Shown: positions 1-9,949, counted from the first letter of the stretch. The stretch: DNA of 64,000 nt from Tremella fuciformis (GCA_032768795.1 CP136490.1:5828001-5892000); one strand, 5' to 3'. Program-made: numbers and translations. Notes: generated by a model from the sequence alone, not told the origin.

Positions 1-421
1 TAAGCCTGCACGTCAGCTGCACGACACTCCCAAGACGTGATCCCTCGCTCACTTGGCGATGTACTGCATGTTCAGGTGCACCTTGTCCAGCACGCCCTTT
101 GTCTGAAGCACCTGCGGTGGAGTCAGTGGAGCCTCAGCGGAGCGAGATGGCTCACAGAGTCAAAGACGCTCTCGCAGAGGCGCTACCACGTCAGCGAGCA
201 GCCGAGGGGCCAGCGGATAGGCTCACAGCGTCCGGGCAGCGCGACATGACGAAGAGCGAGACGTTTACCTTGGAGTCGTCCGCTGCGGCCACGCTGAGTT
301 GCGGTCGTTGCATGACCACGCCCAGCGGCGTGGCCAGTGCCGCCACCAAGAATGACAAGGCTGGTAGTGCGAGGATGGCGGAGCGCATCTGACAAGCGTT
401 GAGGGGGAAGTCCGTAGACAA
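1..421 (-). CDS. GILT-like thiol reductase, 5' part (runs off window start)
   Basis: Gamma-interferon-inducible lysosomal thiol reductase family; these secreted or vacuolar enzymes reduce protein disulphides. Exons read as 421-227, 182-156, 111-53 and 5-1, all joined by GT-AG introns with CTGAC or a similar branch site. The joined protein gives a hydrophobic signal segment (MRSAILALPALSFLVAALA), then VNVSLFVMSRCPDA, RLCESVFDS and VLQTKGVLDKVHLNMQYIAK, which matches the family's opening beta strand, active site and following helix. Translation may start at 421 or at the second Met at 388, which puts the signal peptide at the very N-terminus. The usual CXXC active site reads CPDA here, with the next Cys three residues later. 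The rest of the gene lies outside the window. Confidence 0.75.
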
Positions 422-1185
422 AGTATCTTAACTGATGTAACAGAAGAAGCAGCGAAGTACTGGAGTCGGTGGCGATATTCGTACGTCATCCCTCTCCGCG
501 CCTAGCCCATGAGTACAGTAATCCGTCGCCTCTTCAGGCGCTCCCTTCAGTGTTCTCCTACTCTTTTGCACTGACGACCAAGGCGCACGGATGCGCCTGC
601 CTCGCTAGCTGCAAGCACATCGTCACGGTCTTCCTCACACTGACCCTCAAGCGCGATTCGCAACCAGCATTCCGATCCTGACCGACCAAGCAGCTTACAG
701 GGGCAAGCGCAGCTTGTTTCGGACGCATCCCATCAACGATTTCCAATGGCCAGCTGTTAGCTCGGACAAGAGGACGCAACGGCTCTGAGCTGGGCCATGG
801 CGACACATGGGACACGATATTGTCTGCTTCCATGTCGCACTATCCGCATTCGCGACCCTCCGTGCCACCGCCAAGCCAGAACAAAGCCGGGCGTATTCTC
901 TCTGCTTGACCACTCGCTTCTGAACGTCTCATGCGTGCTCCATCCTGCGAGACGAGCGATCGCCTCGATCCTTTCGAGCTCGTCATCCTGTTCACCATTG
1001 TCTGTTACTGGGAAATGCACAGGACGCTGCAGAAGCCAAATAAGCCACCTTTGATACCCCTTTGCGCGCATGTCAATTCGAATCATTCTAACGCATACTT
1101 ATAGCGAGAGGATGAGCAGCTACCCCCACTTTGCCACCGACTACTTTCTTGACCATATTTCACGATCATCGACGCTGATCACGAC
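422..1185. other. Intergenic region between divergent genes
   Basis: Separates the GILT-like gene (leftward) from the first histidine-phosphatase gene (rightward) and should hold both promoters. Short open frames occur on both strands, the longest 109 codons on the minus strand at 757-1086, but none shows a recognisable domain or convincing splice pattern. Confidence 0.5.
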
Positions 1186-2523
1186 ATGTCTACGGTTTCT
1201 AGATCGTACCATACTAAACTAATTTCCCCTTCCTGGCCGCCCTCCAGCTTGAGGCAACAATCTGAAGCGCCTTTCGGGCGGGCGCTTGTCCCAAGTAGAT
1301 TGAGGTTTGTCCCAGGCGTCTTTCTCCAGTCGTTGCCTGATGGCGGCGAGAGTCTCGGTATGAATGAGAAGCAGAAATCCGAGTGTCTCACGGACCGCCT
1401 GGGCCTCATTGACTCATCGCCAGAAGCATGGCGGAAGCTCACAGCGTCAGTTGATGCCAATGCTCGAAGCACTATATTGCTTCGATGTGCTGATGGCGAG
1501 CTTTATCTCCACCTTCAACGCAAGCGCCCAGCGAGACGGAACGCGTAAGGCCCTAAAATTGTTTTGGTGGGTGCGGCATGGTCAGGGCCATCACAACAAG
1601 GTCATCGACGAACACGCCCAGGACGGAAAGTGGGTCGACATCCTCACAGAAGACCCGGGCGACGAAAAGCTACCACATGTGGGTAACATTCATTGCTCAG
1701 GATTAGGCAGCTGTCCGCTGATTGTCAGGCTCCCGACGCTGATCTTACTGAACACGGGAAGGATCAAGCAAAGTCCCTCAGAGAGCGTCTCTTGGTTCAG
1801 ACGTCGAAGGGAATGCCAGCGCCCGAGAAATGCTATTCTTCTCTCATGAGGAGGTCTGTGTGTACCGCAGACATCTTACACAAGGGGTGGGGGCTAGACA
1901 AAACGATTTATGTGACTGTCTGCCTGAACTGGACTGAGTGTAACTGACCATCGGGCTGTCGAGGTCTTTCGCGAACAGAACGGCAAATTTTTTTGTCATA
2001 AGCGCTGTGACATCGTAGATGGCAAGCTCAGCATCGAACTGGAAAATCGTTGGTGTCTCTGAAGAGCTGAACAGACCTGACTACCAGATGATGTCAAAGT
2101 GGAGGAGGGCATTCCTGTCAAGGATACTATGTTCTCCAAGACGGAACGCGAATCACAAGAGCATCTCGACCTGCGTGTCGGCTCGGGACTAAGTGACATC
2201 TGCGCGAGAGACCCAGAGACGTACATCTCAATCACCTCTCATTTGGGTGTGACGCACTCCCTGTTGAGGCACGTCGGCCATCCCGAGTGGCCGATGGAGA
2301 CAGCAGACGTGGTCCCCGTGCTCGTGAGTCAATGGAAGATGCGGATCGTTGCTGATGACAGGTGGAAATCACTGGGATCCCAGTCACCGGAGACAGGCCA
2401 GAAATGATAAGGTGGAAAGGCGAGGATGAGTGGCAGGTCACCTTCAACAAGACGTGCACATCTGCCTCCGAACAAGAGCTCGAGACTTCCTTCGAGTCCT
2501 TTGCTCCTATAATGTGTGCCTGA
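1186..2523 (+). CDS. Histidine phosphatase (phosphoglycerate-mutase-like) paralogue 1
   Basis: Cytosolic-type member of the histidine phosphatase superfamily; the substrate cannot be told. Exons 1186-1445, 1525-1678, 1729-1911, 1964-2048, 2088-2323 and 2362-2523 give one continuous frame ending at TGA 2521. The catalytic motif is VRHGQGHHN in exon 2, followed by APDADLTEHGKDQA and later HLGVTHSLLRHVGHPEWPMETADVV, where the second conserved His lies. The first intron (1446-1524, GTCAGT donor) is the least certain. The other introns match those of the paralogue at 8667-9901 closely, so the two arose by tandem duplication. At first sight the frame looks broken, but splicing explains every shift. 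The N-terminal 60 residues diverge from the paralogue more than the catalytic part. Confidence 0.8.
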
Positions 2524-2643
2524 CCCTACATGTATGCATACCCTTTTCTCGCGAAGCTCAACCAGTCGTCTCGAGGTCCTAGCCATATATATGCTCAGGA
2601 CGCGCATCGCGCTCGGAGGGTGCCAGTTCTGTCACCCACTGAT

Positions 2644-2660
2644 CCCGAGGCTGCCTCGGG
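2644..2660. promoter_or_regulatory. Perfect hairpin/palindrome upstream of phosphatase 2
   Basis: CCCGAGGC-T-GCCTCGGG: two perfect 8-base arms around a single T. It lies in the displaced promoter segment about 280 bp before the retrotransposon. It could be a dimeric factor site, a hairpin, or chance in GC-rich DNA. Confidence 0.3.
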
Positions 2661-2935
2661 ACTATGGCTAAATGAAAAAGTCGACGAGAGGTCCACGGGC
2701 GCTCTGCCATGTGCAGATCGCTAGGTCTGAGATGCATATGAGCACTCTTGCACACATTAATACTGAGAATATCCTCAAACGCTTTTGCGCGGAACACGTC
2801 AGAAACGTTCTCCCTTTGATCCACTGCCAACACAGCTTAATGTGCATCGTCCCACAGACCTTTATAATGCAGGTCGCTCCTCGACCCGGCCCTAGTATCA
2901 AAGGCTCTCGCCATCACATCGACAAGCTAACTATC

Positions 2936-2940
2936 ACTCT
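2936..2940. repeat. Target-site duplication, left copy
   Basis: ACTCT directly before the left LTR; the same five bases follow the right LTR at 8637-8641. A perfect 5-bp duplication is the hallmark of copia integrase insertion. Confidence 0.95.
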
Positions 2941-3104
2941 TGTTACACAATGATGAGAGCTATGCATTCGTCCATCTCTGCAGTTCTCTACTTATGAGCT
3001 GTCGCTCTGCCCAAGCCATCTACATAAGGTTACTCATTTGGCCGCAAGAGGCAATTCTGACCCTATGAGGCGTCCTCGGGGTCCTCGGGGCCTATTGTTC
3101 AACA
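2941..3104 (-). repeat. 3' LTR of copia element
   Basis: 164 bp; on the coding strand starts TGTTGAACAATAGG and ends TTGTGTAACA. The gag-pol stop codon (TGA, 3101-3099) lies inside the first six bases of this LTR. Confidence 0.95.
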
Positions 3105-6100
3105 CTCCCCCTCGAAGTCTGCAGGCTGCAGGTGGCCGCAACAGGTCTGGCGGTTGTGCCAAGGACCTACCGGGCATCCCCAAGCCTGTTGATCTTCGCT
3201 CCAGGACGATAGAGGCCCGAGACCGCGCGTCGCGAGCGTCGCACGGTCCAGACCAACACTTCCTTCAGGCTGATGGGAAGGCGTCCGGCCGTTCTCCATC
3301 AATACCGACCCAAAATCGATGATCTTGGTGTCTGCCGGTAGCCCTGATCCTCTTTGGGATCCTCTGGCTCCCCCTGCATGCATACAGTCTCTCACTCCCC
3401 GTGCGCATGCAGCGAAGCGTTGCTGATGTGCGAGCTGATGGGTTTGACTAGCGGCATTTCGGCGTTTTGGCTTGACCACGTGGTGTGGCAGACGATTCGG
3501 AGCGCGACTGACTTTGTCATTCAACATCTTCCCGCTACCGCCGAAGCCTTCTAGATCGCTGAATGCAGCCGCTAGGTGGACAAGAGCGCGCTCCGCGCCG
3601 GCAGGCGGACGGCCCAGACCCAGAGCTTCAAAATGGCGCGCGTGGGCGGCGGCGGGGAGCGACTTGGTGAGGATGTCTGCCTTCTGGTCTGCAGAGCTGA
3701 CGTACCGCAGGCTGACTTTGCCTGTGTCAACAAGTTCCCGAATCAAATGATGCTTTATGTCGATATGTTTGGTTCGAGAGTGAGTAGTAGGCTGTCCTGC
3801 GAGTCTGATGGACCCCTGGTTGTCGCAGGAGAGCGGCGTTGGTGATCTCTGCTCGAGTCCTAGCTCACAGAGTAGATTCCTGAGCCAAACTGCCTCCTTG
3901 GCTGCTTCTGCGACAGCGATGTATTCGGCCTCGACGGTGGATGTTGACACGGTAGCCTGCCGTCTGGACGACCAGGTGATCGGCGAGCCCTTGAACTCCA
4001 TCAACCAACCCGTGGTTGACCGCCGGGTCTCCTTGCAGCCTGCCCAGTCGGAATCTACCCAGCCCTGCAGCCCGTCATCTTTCCCGCCGCCTAGCTTGAG
4101 CCCAACAGTCCGTGTGTGGGCTAGGTAGGTCAGGACGCCTTGTGCGAGGTCCCAATGCTGACGGGTAGGTGCTGCGAGTGCCCTGGAGAGGTACGAGGCC
4201 GCGAACATGACGTCCGGACGCGTGCAGCCCGCTAGCCATAAGAGACACCCGACAAGCTCTTGATAAGGCGTTAGGGAGGTTAGATCGTCCTCTACCTTCA
4301 TCTTGGTGTCCTGCGGCAGCGGTGTCGATCGTGAGCGTCTACTCGTGTGCTCTGGGAAGCGCTCGAGCACCCTGTCGACGTATGCGGGCTGACTCAGCCA
4401 GACCGTCCGCCTAGCCTTGTCCTGCGATACCTTCATCCCGAGCACGGTGCCGACGTTGCCTATGACCGTAATCGTCCACTCAGCCTTGAGAGCGGTCCAC
4501 AGGGCGTCTATCTCCCCCTGCGACGATGCGGCAATCACGATGTCGTCGACATAGACCAAAACAAGCACGATTTGGCCTTGCCCTTTGGACTGTCGGACAT
4601 ACAGTCCCCAGTCGCCGTTCGTCCTCTGGAAGCCCTGTCGACGTAAGACTCGTCCTAGCTCTTCCCACCAGTTCCTTGCTGACTGCTTTAGGCCGTACAG
4701 GCTCTTCAAGAGCAGCAGAGCGTCGCAGCCCTGCCTCCGCCGCATCCCGTCGGGGTAACGGATGTAGACTTCGGTATCAATAGGGCTGTTCAAGTAGGCA
4801 CCCTCGACATCGGCCTGCGCGACGATCATGCGGTCGGCTGCGGCGATCGCCAGCAACAGTCTCAGAGACCCAAGGCGGCCTACAGGCGCAAACGTCTCTT
4901 CAAAATCGATACCCGGCACCTGCGAGAAGCCCTGTGCGACGAGCCGCGCCTTGTGTTTGACGACGTTGCCGTCCGCGTCGGTCTTGACCTTGAATACCCA
5001 TCGCGAACCGACAGCCTTGCGGTCTGCAGGAAGCTTCACCTCGCGCCAGGTCCCCTTACTCTCGATGTTCGAGATCTCCTTTTCCATGGCGGCAATCCAC
5101 TCTTCTCTGTCATCGCTAGCCATCGCCTCGGCTAGGTTCCTGGGATCTACAGGCATCACGGGGCCGTCGGCGGCATTGGCGGATAGGAAGGCGAAAGGGC
5201 TATGCAGCCGCTCAACGATCGCACCGAACTTTGCGGGCGCTTTCTTCTCGCGGACGGGCCGTCCGACGGTATTGGCGGCCACGGGAGGTGCCGGCGGGGT
5301 CTCGACGACTGGTACATACGTCCACCTGTCGGCAACGGGAATCCTGGAACGATTGGTGGCTACAGGAAGACGGGATGGACGGGGGACCCGAGGCTGCTCG
5401 GGTGTGTTGGACACGGCAACTGCGGGATCGTTGATTGTGAGCTCTTCCTCTGAGATCTCTACTCCAGCGACATTTTTCTGAGCTTGCCCCGGCTCAGGCT
5501 GATCTCCAGGTACCTCCAGATCGTCTCTATCATCATCCTGGCTTGAATGACTTGCGATCTTGCCTCCCATCGATCCAACCGGTATGAGCTGTGCTTGGTC
5601 GCTTTGGGTCACGTGACCGACATCGGCCTCATCGTCCTCCGACATCTCAAGCACTTTGACGTCTCTTCGATGGGCAATCTCGCCCGTGGCGTCAAGCTGC
5701 ACAATCCATCCGCTCTGGGTCTCACTCTGACCGAGTATCCGACACGCCTCGCCGCGCTCTATCGTAAACGACGCCTTGCGGCGAATCTGAGACGGGATCT
5801 GCGCATGACACCTTTGCCCGAATCGCAGGACGGAATCTAGGCCTCTCTCCCGCCCTGTAAGCGCGCTCCAAGCCGATAAGCCCGTCCTGGCTGACACAGA
5901 CAGCTTCATGATGATTACTGCGGCGTAACGGGCTGCGAAAGACCAGTAGGAATGAGGCAAGCGGCTATCGGCCAGCATGGCGGCTATCATGTCTTTGACG
6001 GTGCGTATCGTTCGTTCAGCCGCCCCGTTGAGCTCGGGCGTGTACCTAGGCGTCATGTAATGTTGAATACCGGCTGACTGATAGAACGCTCGGGCTTCCA

Positions 6101-8162
6101 GGCTATCAAACTCGCCTCCGCCGTCGCTGCGAATGACTCGGACGCGATCTCCGAGCTGCCGCTCGATCTTGGCTACGAACTGCTGCAAGGCGTTGAACGC
6201 CTCTGACTTCCGGCCTATCGGGACCACGCCAAGGATCTTGCTCGAGCGCTCGATAGCCACGAGCATGTTCTCGCATCCGTCAACGGACGTCTCGAATGGC
6301 CCGGTAATGTCGACATCAACGCCGACACCGTCGCCGCCGCCTCTGAGCAGCGGGGCGTCACCGGCCTTCGGCGGCCTGGTAATTTTGGTGCGAGCGCACA
6401 CCTCGCATGCAGCGGTAACGAACGGATCGTCTTTATAGACTCGCCAGGGCTCGGTAAGTAGGTCTTTCCTACCCAGCTCTTTCAGACGCTCGATGCCTAT
6501 ATGACCGAGACGCTGATGTTCAGCCTCGAGCGGTGATCTAGCGTCGACTGCGGTTGCAAGCAGGATCGTAGGATGCGTCCTGCCGAGTCGCACGGTCCAA
6601 AGCGAGCCTTTCTTTCGCAGAGCTAGCCTTTCCTGCCGTCGCTCAAGCGTTCCGCCGTCACCCTTGAGATCCGCCCGCCAGCCCCATCGCAGCAGCCTTG
6701 ACAGGGAGCAGAGGCTGATTCGAGCTGTCGGGACGTGGTAGACGTCTCGGAGCGTGAGGCGTTGCCCAGACGACAGGACAAGATCTATCTCGCCTACTTC
6801 GATGGCCTGCATTGTGCCGGTGTCGCTGGCTAGCCCAAAGACTCGGGGCGTCTCGAGACGGCGGACGCGTTTTAGGATCGACCTGTGCGGTGTCAAGTGG
6901 TCGGTAGCTCCGCTGTCGAGCACCCAAACGGGCTCGACGGCCTCTGACTCGACCTGCAGAGTGTCTGCGGTGAACAGGGCGTCATTACTGGCCTCTGCAG
7001 ACCCATCCTCGAACCACGGGTTGTCGAGCTGGTCAGGAAAGACGATGCGATCGTCGCTATCATCATCGAGCTCGGCCCATTCGGTGGCGGCAACAGTCAA
7101 ACCGGCCCACGGATCCATGTCAACTTCCAGGGCTGCAGCGAGCAGTCCCGAGTCGGCCTTAGGAGGAATCGTGATCCTCTTGTCGGCTGCGGCGACGACG
7201 TCCTGACGGTCTTGAACGCCCTTGCGTTCACCTCGGCCGCCTCTCTGCCGAGCAGAGCGTCCGCCGCGGCCCTGCAGGCCGCCGCGCTGCAGTTCTGCAG
7301 CCTTCTTGCGGCAATCACGCTCCCAATGACCTTTCTTGCCGCAATGTCGACACTCGTCATTGGCCTTGTCTCTCTCGAACCGAGGGCGACGCTCGACAGC
7401 CATCGCGAGCGGTTTGCCACCACCGTTACCTTGACGGCCTTGAGGCGGCCTAGCCCTTCGTCGCGCGATCTCGGTGGTGTATTTCGAGAGCACGACGGCC
7501 CAGGACTGCTTGTCCTTGGCGATGGGGGCCAATTCAGCCCTCACAATGTTGAAGGCGGGGTCAAGGATCGTGGCAAGGAATCTCTGAGCGCGCTCGGTGT
7601 CGCTCAGGACGATCCCGACGCGCTTGCCGTCCGAAATCGCCTTGGAGAACGTCTCGACGTGAGCGCTCATTTCGTCCGCAGAGGCGTCCCCTCGCAGGTC
7701 TAGAGTCCACAGGCGGGCATGAACAATGCGCTGATTCTCCAGGAGGTCGGCCTCGTGCATTTTGTCGCAATACAGCCACATATCGGCTGCAGCGAGTAGG
7801 TCTTCAATGTCGAGCCGAACGGCTTCCGAGACCGTTCCCTTCAACATCGCCTGTGCCCTGCTCTCTCGGGCTTGCCACCTCTCCCAGTCCTTCTTATCCT
7901 CGCTGCTGAACGCGCCAGCCTCGGATCCCGTCGGCATGACGGATCCTGCTCGAGTGCGACGCTCGGTAGCTGCGACACGCCCTGGCTCGGGATCGAGGCC
8001 CAAGGCTGCATTCCAGCAGTCTCCAAGCTGCAGGGCGACTTCTACGGCCGCCCGCCACGGCGCATATGACGAAGGATCATGCGAGAGCTTTGGGATCGCG
8101 TCGATGTTGACTCTGGTGGCTGACATCGCGATAAAGGTATGTAAGGGATGGTCTGTGCGCAC
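3099..8162 (-). CDS. Copia gag-pol polyprotein
   Basis: 1687 residues in a single frame without a gag-pol frameshift. In order: gag with a CCHC zinc knuckle (CRHCGKKGHWERDC, near residue 272); protease (WVLDSGATDH, near 425); integrase with H-H-C-C (HQRLGHIG...CEVC) and DDE residues (VDITGP, RSDGGGEFD, LNGAAERT); reverse transcriptase (GSRWVFKVK, KARLVAQGF, VLVYVDDIVIAA); RNase H (WVDSDWAGC, AEYIAV, SCDNQGS). All catalytic motifs are present, so the element is probably competent (inference). After the usual pol C-terminus (FEALGLG) the frame continues for about 170 residues of basic, non-conserved sequence through to the LTR, which is unusual for the family. Confidence 0.95.
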   Translation of the reverse strand: MRTDHPLHTFIAMSATRVNIDAIPKLSHDPSSYAPWRAAVEVALQLGDCWNAALGLDPEPGRVAATERRTRAGSVMPTGSEAGAFSSEDKKDWERWQARESRAQAMLKGTVSEAVRLDIEDLLAAADMWLYCDKMHEADLLENQRIVHARLWTLDLRGDASADEMSAHVETFSKAISDGKRVGIVLSDTERAQRFLATILDPAFNIVRAELAPIAKDKQSWAVVLSKYTTEIARRRARPPQGRQGNGGGKPLAMAVERRPRFERDKANDECRHCGKKGHWERDCRKKAAELQRGGLQGRGGRSARQRGGRGERKGVQDRQDVVAAADKRITIPPKADSGLLAAALEVDMDPWAGLTVAATEWAELDDDSDDRIVFPDQLDNPWFEDGSAEASNDALFTADTLQVESEAVEPVWVLDSGATDHLTPHRSILKRVRRLETPRVFGLASDTGTMQAIEVGEIDLVLSSGQRLTLRDVYHVPTARISLCSLSRLLRWGWRADLKGDGGTLERRQERLALRKKGSLWTVRLGRTHPTILLATAVDARSPLEAEHQRLGHIGIERLKELGRKDLLTEPWRVYKDDPFVTAACEVCARTKITRPPKAGDAPLLRGGGDGVGVDVDITGPFETSVDGCENMLVAIERSSKILGVVPIGRKSEAFNALQQFVAKIERQLGDRVRVIRSDGGGEFDSLEARAFYQSAGIQHYMTPRYTPELNGAAERTIRTVKDMIAAMLADSRLPHSYWSFAARYAAVIIMKLSVSARTGLSAWSALTGRERGLDSVLRFGQRCHAQIPSQIRRKASFTIERGEACRILGQSETQSGWIVQLDATGEIAHRRDVKVLEMSEDDEADVGHVTQSDQAQLIPVGSMGGKIASHSSQDDDRDDLEVPGDQPEPGQAQKNVAGVEISEEELTINDPAVAVSNTPEQPRVPRPSRLPVATNRSRIPVADRWTYVPVVETPPAPPVAANTVGRPVREKKAPAKFGAIVERLHSPFAFLSANAADGPVMPVDPRNLAEAMASDDREEWIAAMEKEISNIESKGTWREVKLPADRKAVGSRWVFKVKTDADGNVVKHKARLVAQGFSQVPGIDFEETFAPVGRLGSLRLLLAIAAADRMIVAQADVEGAYLNSPIDTEVYIRYPDGMRRRQGCDALLLLKSLYGLKQSARNWWEELGRVLRRQGFQRTNGDWGLYVRQSKGQGQIVLVLVYVDDIVIAASSQGEIDALWTALKAEWTITVIGNVGTVLGMKVSQDKARRTVWLSQPAYVDRVLERFPEHTSRRSRSTPLPQDTKMKVEDDLTSLTPYQELVGCLLWLAGCTRPDVMFAASYLSRALAAPTRQHWDLAQGVLTYLAHTRTVGLKLGGGKDDGLQGWVDSDWAGCKETRRSTTGWLMEFKGSPITWSSRRQATVSTSTVEAEYIAVAEAAKEAVWLRNLLCELGLEQRSPTPLSCDNQGSIRLAGQPTTHSRTKHIDIKHHLIRELVDTGKVSLRYVSSADQKADILTKSLPAAAHARHFEALGLGRPPAGAERALVHLAAAFSDLEGFGGSGKMLNDKVSRAPNRLPHHVVKPKRRNAASQTHQLAHQQRFAACARGVRDCMHAGGARGSQRGSGLPADTKIIDFGSVLMENGRTPSHQPEGSVGLDRATLATRGLGPLSSWSEDQQAWGCPVGPWHNRQTCCGHLQPADFEGEC
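3105..3115 (-). promoter_or_regulatory. Polypurine tract
   Basis: On the element's coding strand CGAGGGGGAG abuts the 3' LTR directly, the usual plus-strand primer position. It is also translated as the last codons of gag-pol. Confidence 0.8.
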
Positions 8163-8472
8163 GCGGGGGTGCTGATTTTGATAAATATGACGGCAGAGTG
8201 TGCGTCAGCGGAACGATACCTCGCTGGGGACGACTTTCGCGATAGAGCGCCTGTTACTAGGCCCGACGCTCTCCCTGTGTGCTTACGAGGTGTTCTCGTT
8301 CTTCCTCTAGCCTTCTCTGACGGCTAGGAACTTCCTCGAGCGTCCGCGGCGATGTAGACGGCGACGGCTCGGTTTGTGGCGGTGTCTAGAGCGTCTGCGG
8401 CAGCGGCGACGGCTCGATAGACAGCCCGTTATGCTCTCTGTAGTCTCGGGCTGAGACTTGGGACTTTTAATC
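8163..8472 (-). other. Copia 5' leader
   Basis: About 310 bp between the 5' LTR and the first gag-pol ATG. It should contain the primer-binding site and packaging signal. The bases next to the LTR read GATTAAAAGTCCCAAGTC, without the TGG that marks pairing with a tRNA 3' end. It is rich in CGTC/CGGC-type short repeats. Confidence 0.6.
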
Positions 8473-8636
8473 TGTTACACAATGATGAGAGCTATGCATT
8501 CGTCCATCTCTGCAGTTCTCTACTTATGAGCTGTCGCTCTGCCCAAGCCATCTACATAAGGTTACTCATTTGGCCGCAAGAGGCAATTCTGACCCTATGA
8601 GGCGTCCTCGGGGTCCTCGGGGCCTATTGTTCAACA
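8473..8636 (-). repeat. 5' LTR of copia element
   Basis: 164 bp, no difference from the 2941-3104 copy seen by eye. It is the transcription start region of the element, which fires leftward. Its outer edge is 30 bp from the ATG of the neighbouring gene. Confidence 0.95.
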
Positions 8637-8641
8637 ACTCT
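8637..8641. repeat. Target-site duplication, right copy
   Basis: ACTCT, matching 2936-2940 exactly. Confidence 0.95.
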
Positions 8642-8666
8642 GCACAATCGCACGACAGCAAACGAC

Positions 8667-9901
8667 ATGCCCGGTTATCCTGATTCCGCATCGTGTGCCA
8701 GCACTGTCTCCCAGCCTACGGAAAAGTACTTTGGCAAACGCCTCAAGCCTCGCAAGATCACTGTCGTGACTGGTTTCACCTATCAGTCGGAAGACCCGGA
8801 CAAACTGGGACTCAGCGCAGAAGAGCGCAGCGAATGCCTGCGTAGCTTTGGTCTCCTCGACCGGTCGCCCAATCGATGGTCAAAGTTTGAAGCGTGCGCA
8901 TCAGCCGAACAGTGATACTTGTGGAGCTGACGATAGCGAGATCACCCGGATGAACAGATTAGCCCCGCCAAACACGACGTACAAAGTCGCATACTCTAAC
9001 CGACATGGTGAGGCCGAGCACAACGTGCTCATCAAAGAGTATCAGAAGAACATTCGGGACGCCTCTGGCATCTGCAATAAGCTGCTCGGTGTCGCCAGGA
9101 TGTGCACTTGTAAAACTCTCTCCCGGACACGCGCCATTGACTCTTCTCTCACTCCGGATGGAGTCGAAGAAGCCTATCAGCTCAAGGAGCGGCTGGACGC
9201 TCAAATACGGGAGGGTATGCCTCCTCCTGAAGTGGTGTTCTGCTCCGACCTTGACAGGGTTCTGACCACCAATGAGATTGCCTACTCTTCGGAAGGAGGT
9301 GTTGGCACCACTAAGATCCAGGTGAGTCGTGCGGTACCTGAGACTCATCCCTTGACGGTTAGGCAGTAGATAGACTTCAAGAGCGCAGCTATGCGTTCAT
9401 GAATTGTCACAAGCGAAGCAGCAAGTCGGAGATCCGAAGGAAACATCGTCAGTGTCCTGATCGCATCTGGATTGTCTGACATGGCAGCTAGCGTCCAGCT
9501 CGAAGACGGGTTTCCCGAGACAGACACCATGTTTTCATACGTTCGCAGCGAGAATGACGCCGACTTCCGCCGTCGCATCAACTCCGTCATTCCAGACATA
9601 TGCGCAACCAGTAAAACGTTCATCGGCTTGGGCTGGCACGAGATGGTCAACGCCCAGTTCCTAAGAAGCATTGGCCACCCACCTTGGCGTTTGGAGACGT
9701 CGGACATGATGGTGGTTGTGGTGAGTCATACGACTGAGTCGACTGTTGCCTGACTGTCAGCTGGAGATCACAGGCGACCCGCATGATTCTGGCTTTGATA
9801 GTTCTAAGGGGATGACGTGGCTGCCGCAAGAAGAGTGGGTTCCGCTTGATGATGTGCCCGATGTTCCCTGTGAGATCGAAGACTCGAGCCTCAGGACATA
9901 A
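8667..9901 (+). CDS. Histidine phosphatase (phosphoglycerate-mutase-like) paralogue 2
   Basis: Exons 8667-8893, 8937-9321, 9363-9447, 9488-9720 and 9761-9901 join in frame and end at TAA. The catalytic motif is NRHGEAEHN in exon 2, followed by SLTPDGVEEAYQLKERLD and, near the C-terminus, IGLGWHEMVNAQFLRSIGHPPWRLETSD. All introns are 40-43 bp, and most positions coincide with those of the 1186-2523 paralogue, showing duplication before divergence. The copia element ends 30 bp before this ATG, so native promoter elements are now 5.7 kb away; expression may be lost or driven from the LTR (inference). Substrate unknown; alternatives within the superfamily include sugar-phosphate or phytase-like enzymes. 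Confidence 0.82.
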
Positions 9902-9949
9902 TCACGATTACTTCTTCTGTATACATGGCAGCATCTATGCATGGTCCAC

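Larger units (their letters stand above)
2524..2940. other. Original upstream region of the second phosphatase gene
   Basis: Before the retrotransposon inserted at 2940, this stretch ran directly into the 5' leader of the gene now starting at 8667, so it is the likely displaced promoter region. It holds a perfect 17-bp hairpin at 2644-2660 and a TATA-like TATAATG at about 2864. No coding frame is supported. Confidence 0.5.
2941..8636 (-). mobile_element. Complete Ty1/copia LTR retrotransposon
   Basis: A 5696-bp element in minus orientation: 5' LTR 8636-8473, leader 8472-8163, one long gag-pol frame 8162-3099, polypurine tract at about 3105-3115, 3' LTR 3104-2941. Both LTRs are 164 bp, begin TG and end CA, and read as identical base for base by eye. 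With the intact 1687-codon frame and perfect target duplication, this says the insertion is recent. Domain order protease-integrase-RT-RNase H places it in Ty1/copia. Removing the element and one ACTCT restores a continuous leader in front of the phosphatase gene at 8667. Confidence 0.95.

Noticed and set aside
1186..2523. First histidine-phosphatase gene as a frameshifted pseudogene
   Set aside because: Every frame change coincides with a GT-AG intron whose length restores the frame, and most positions match the paralogue's introns.
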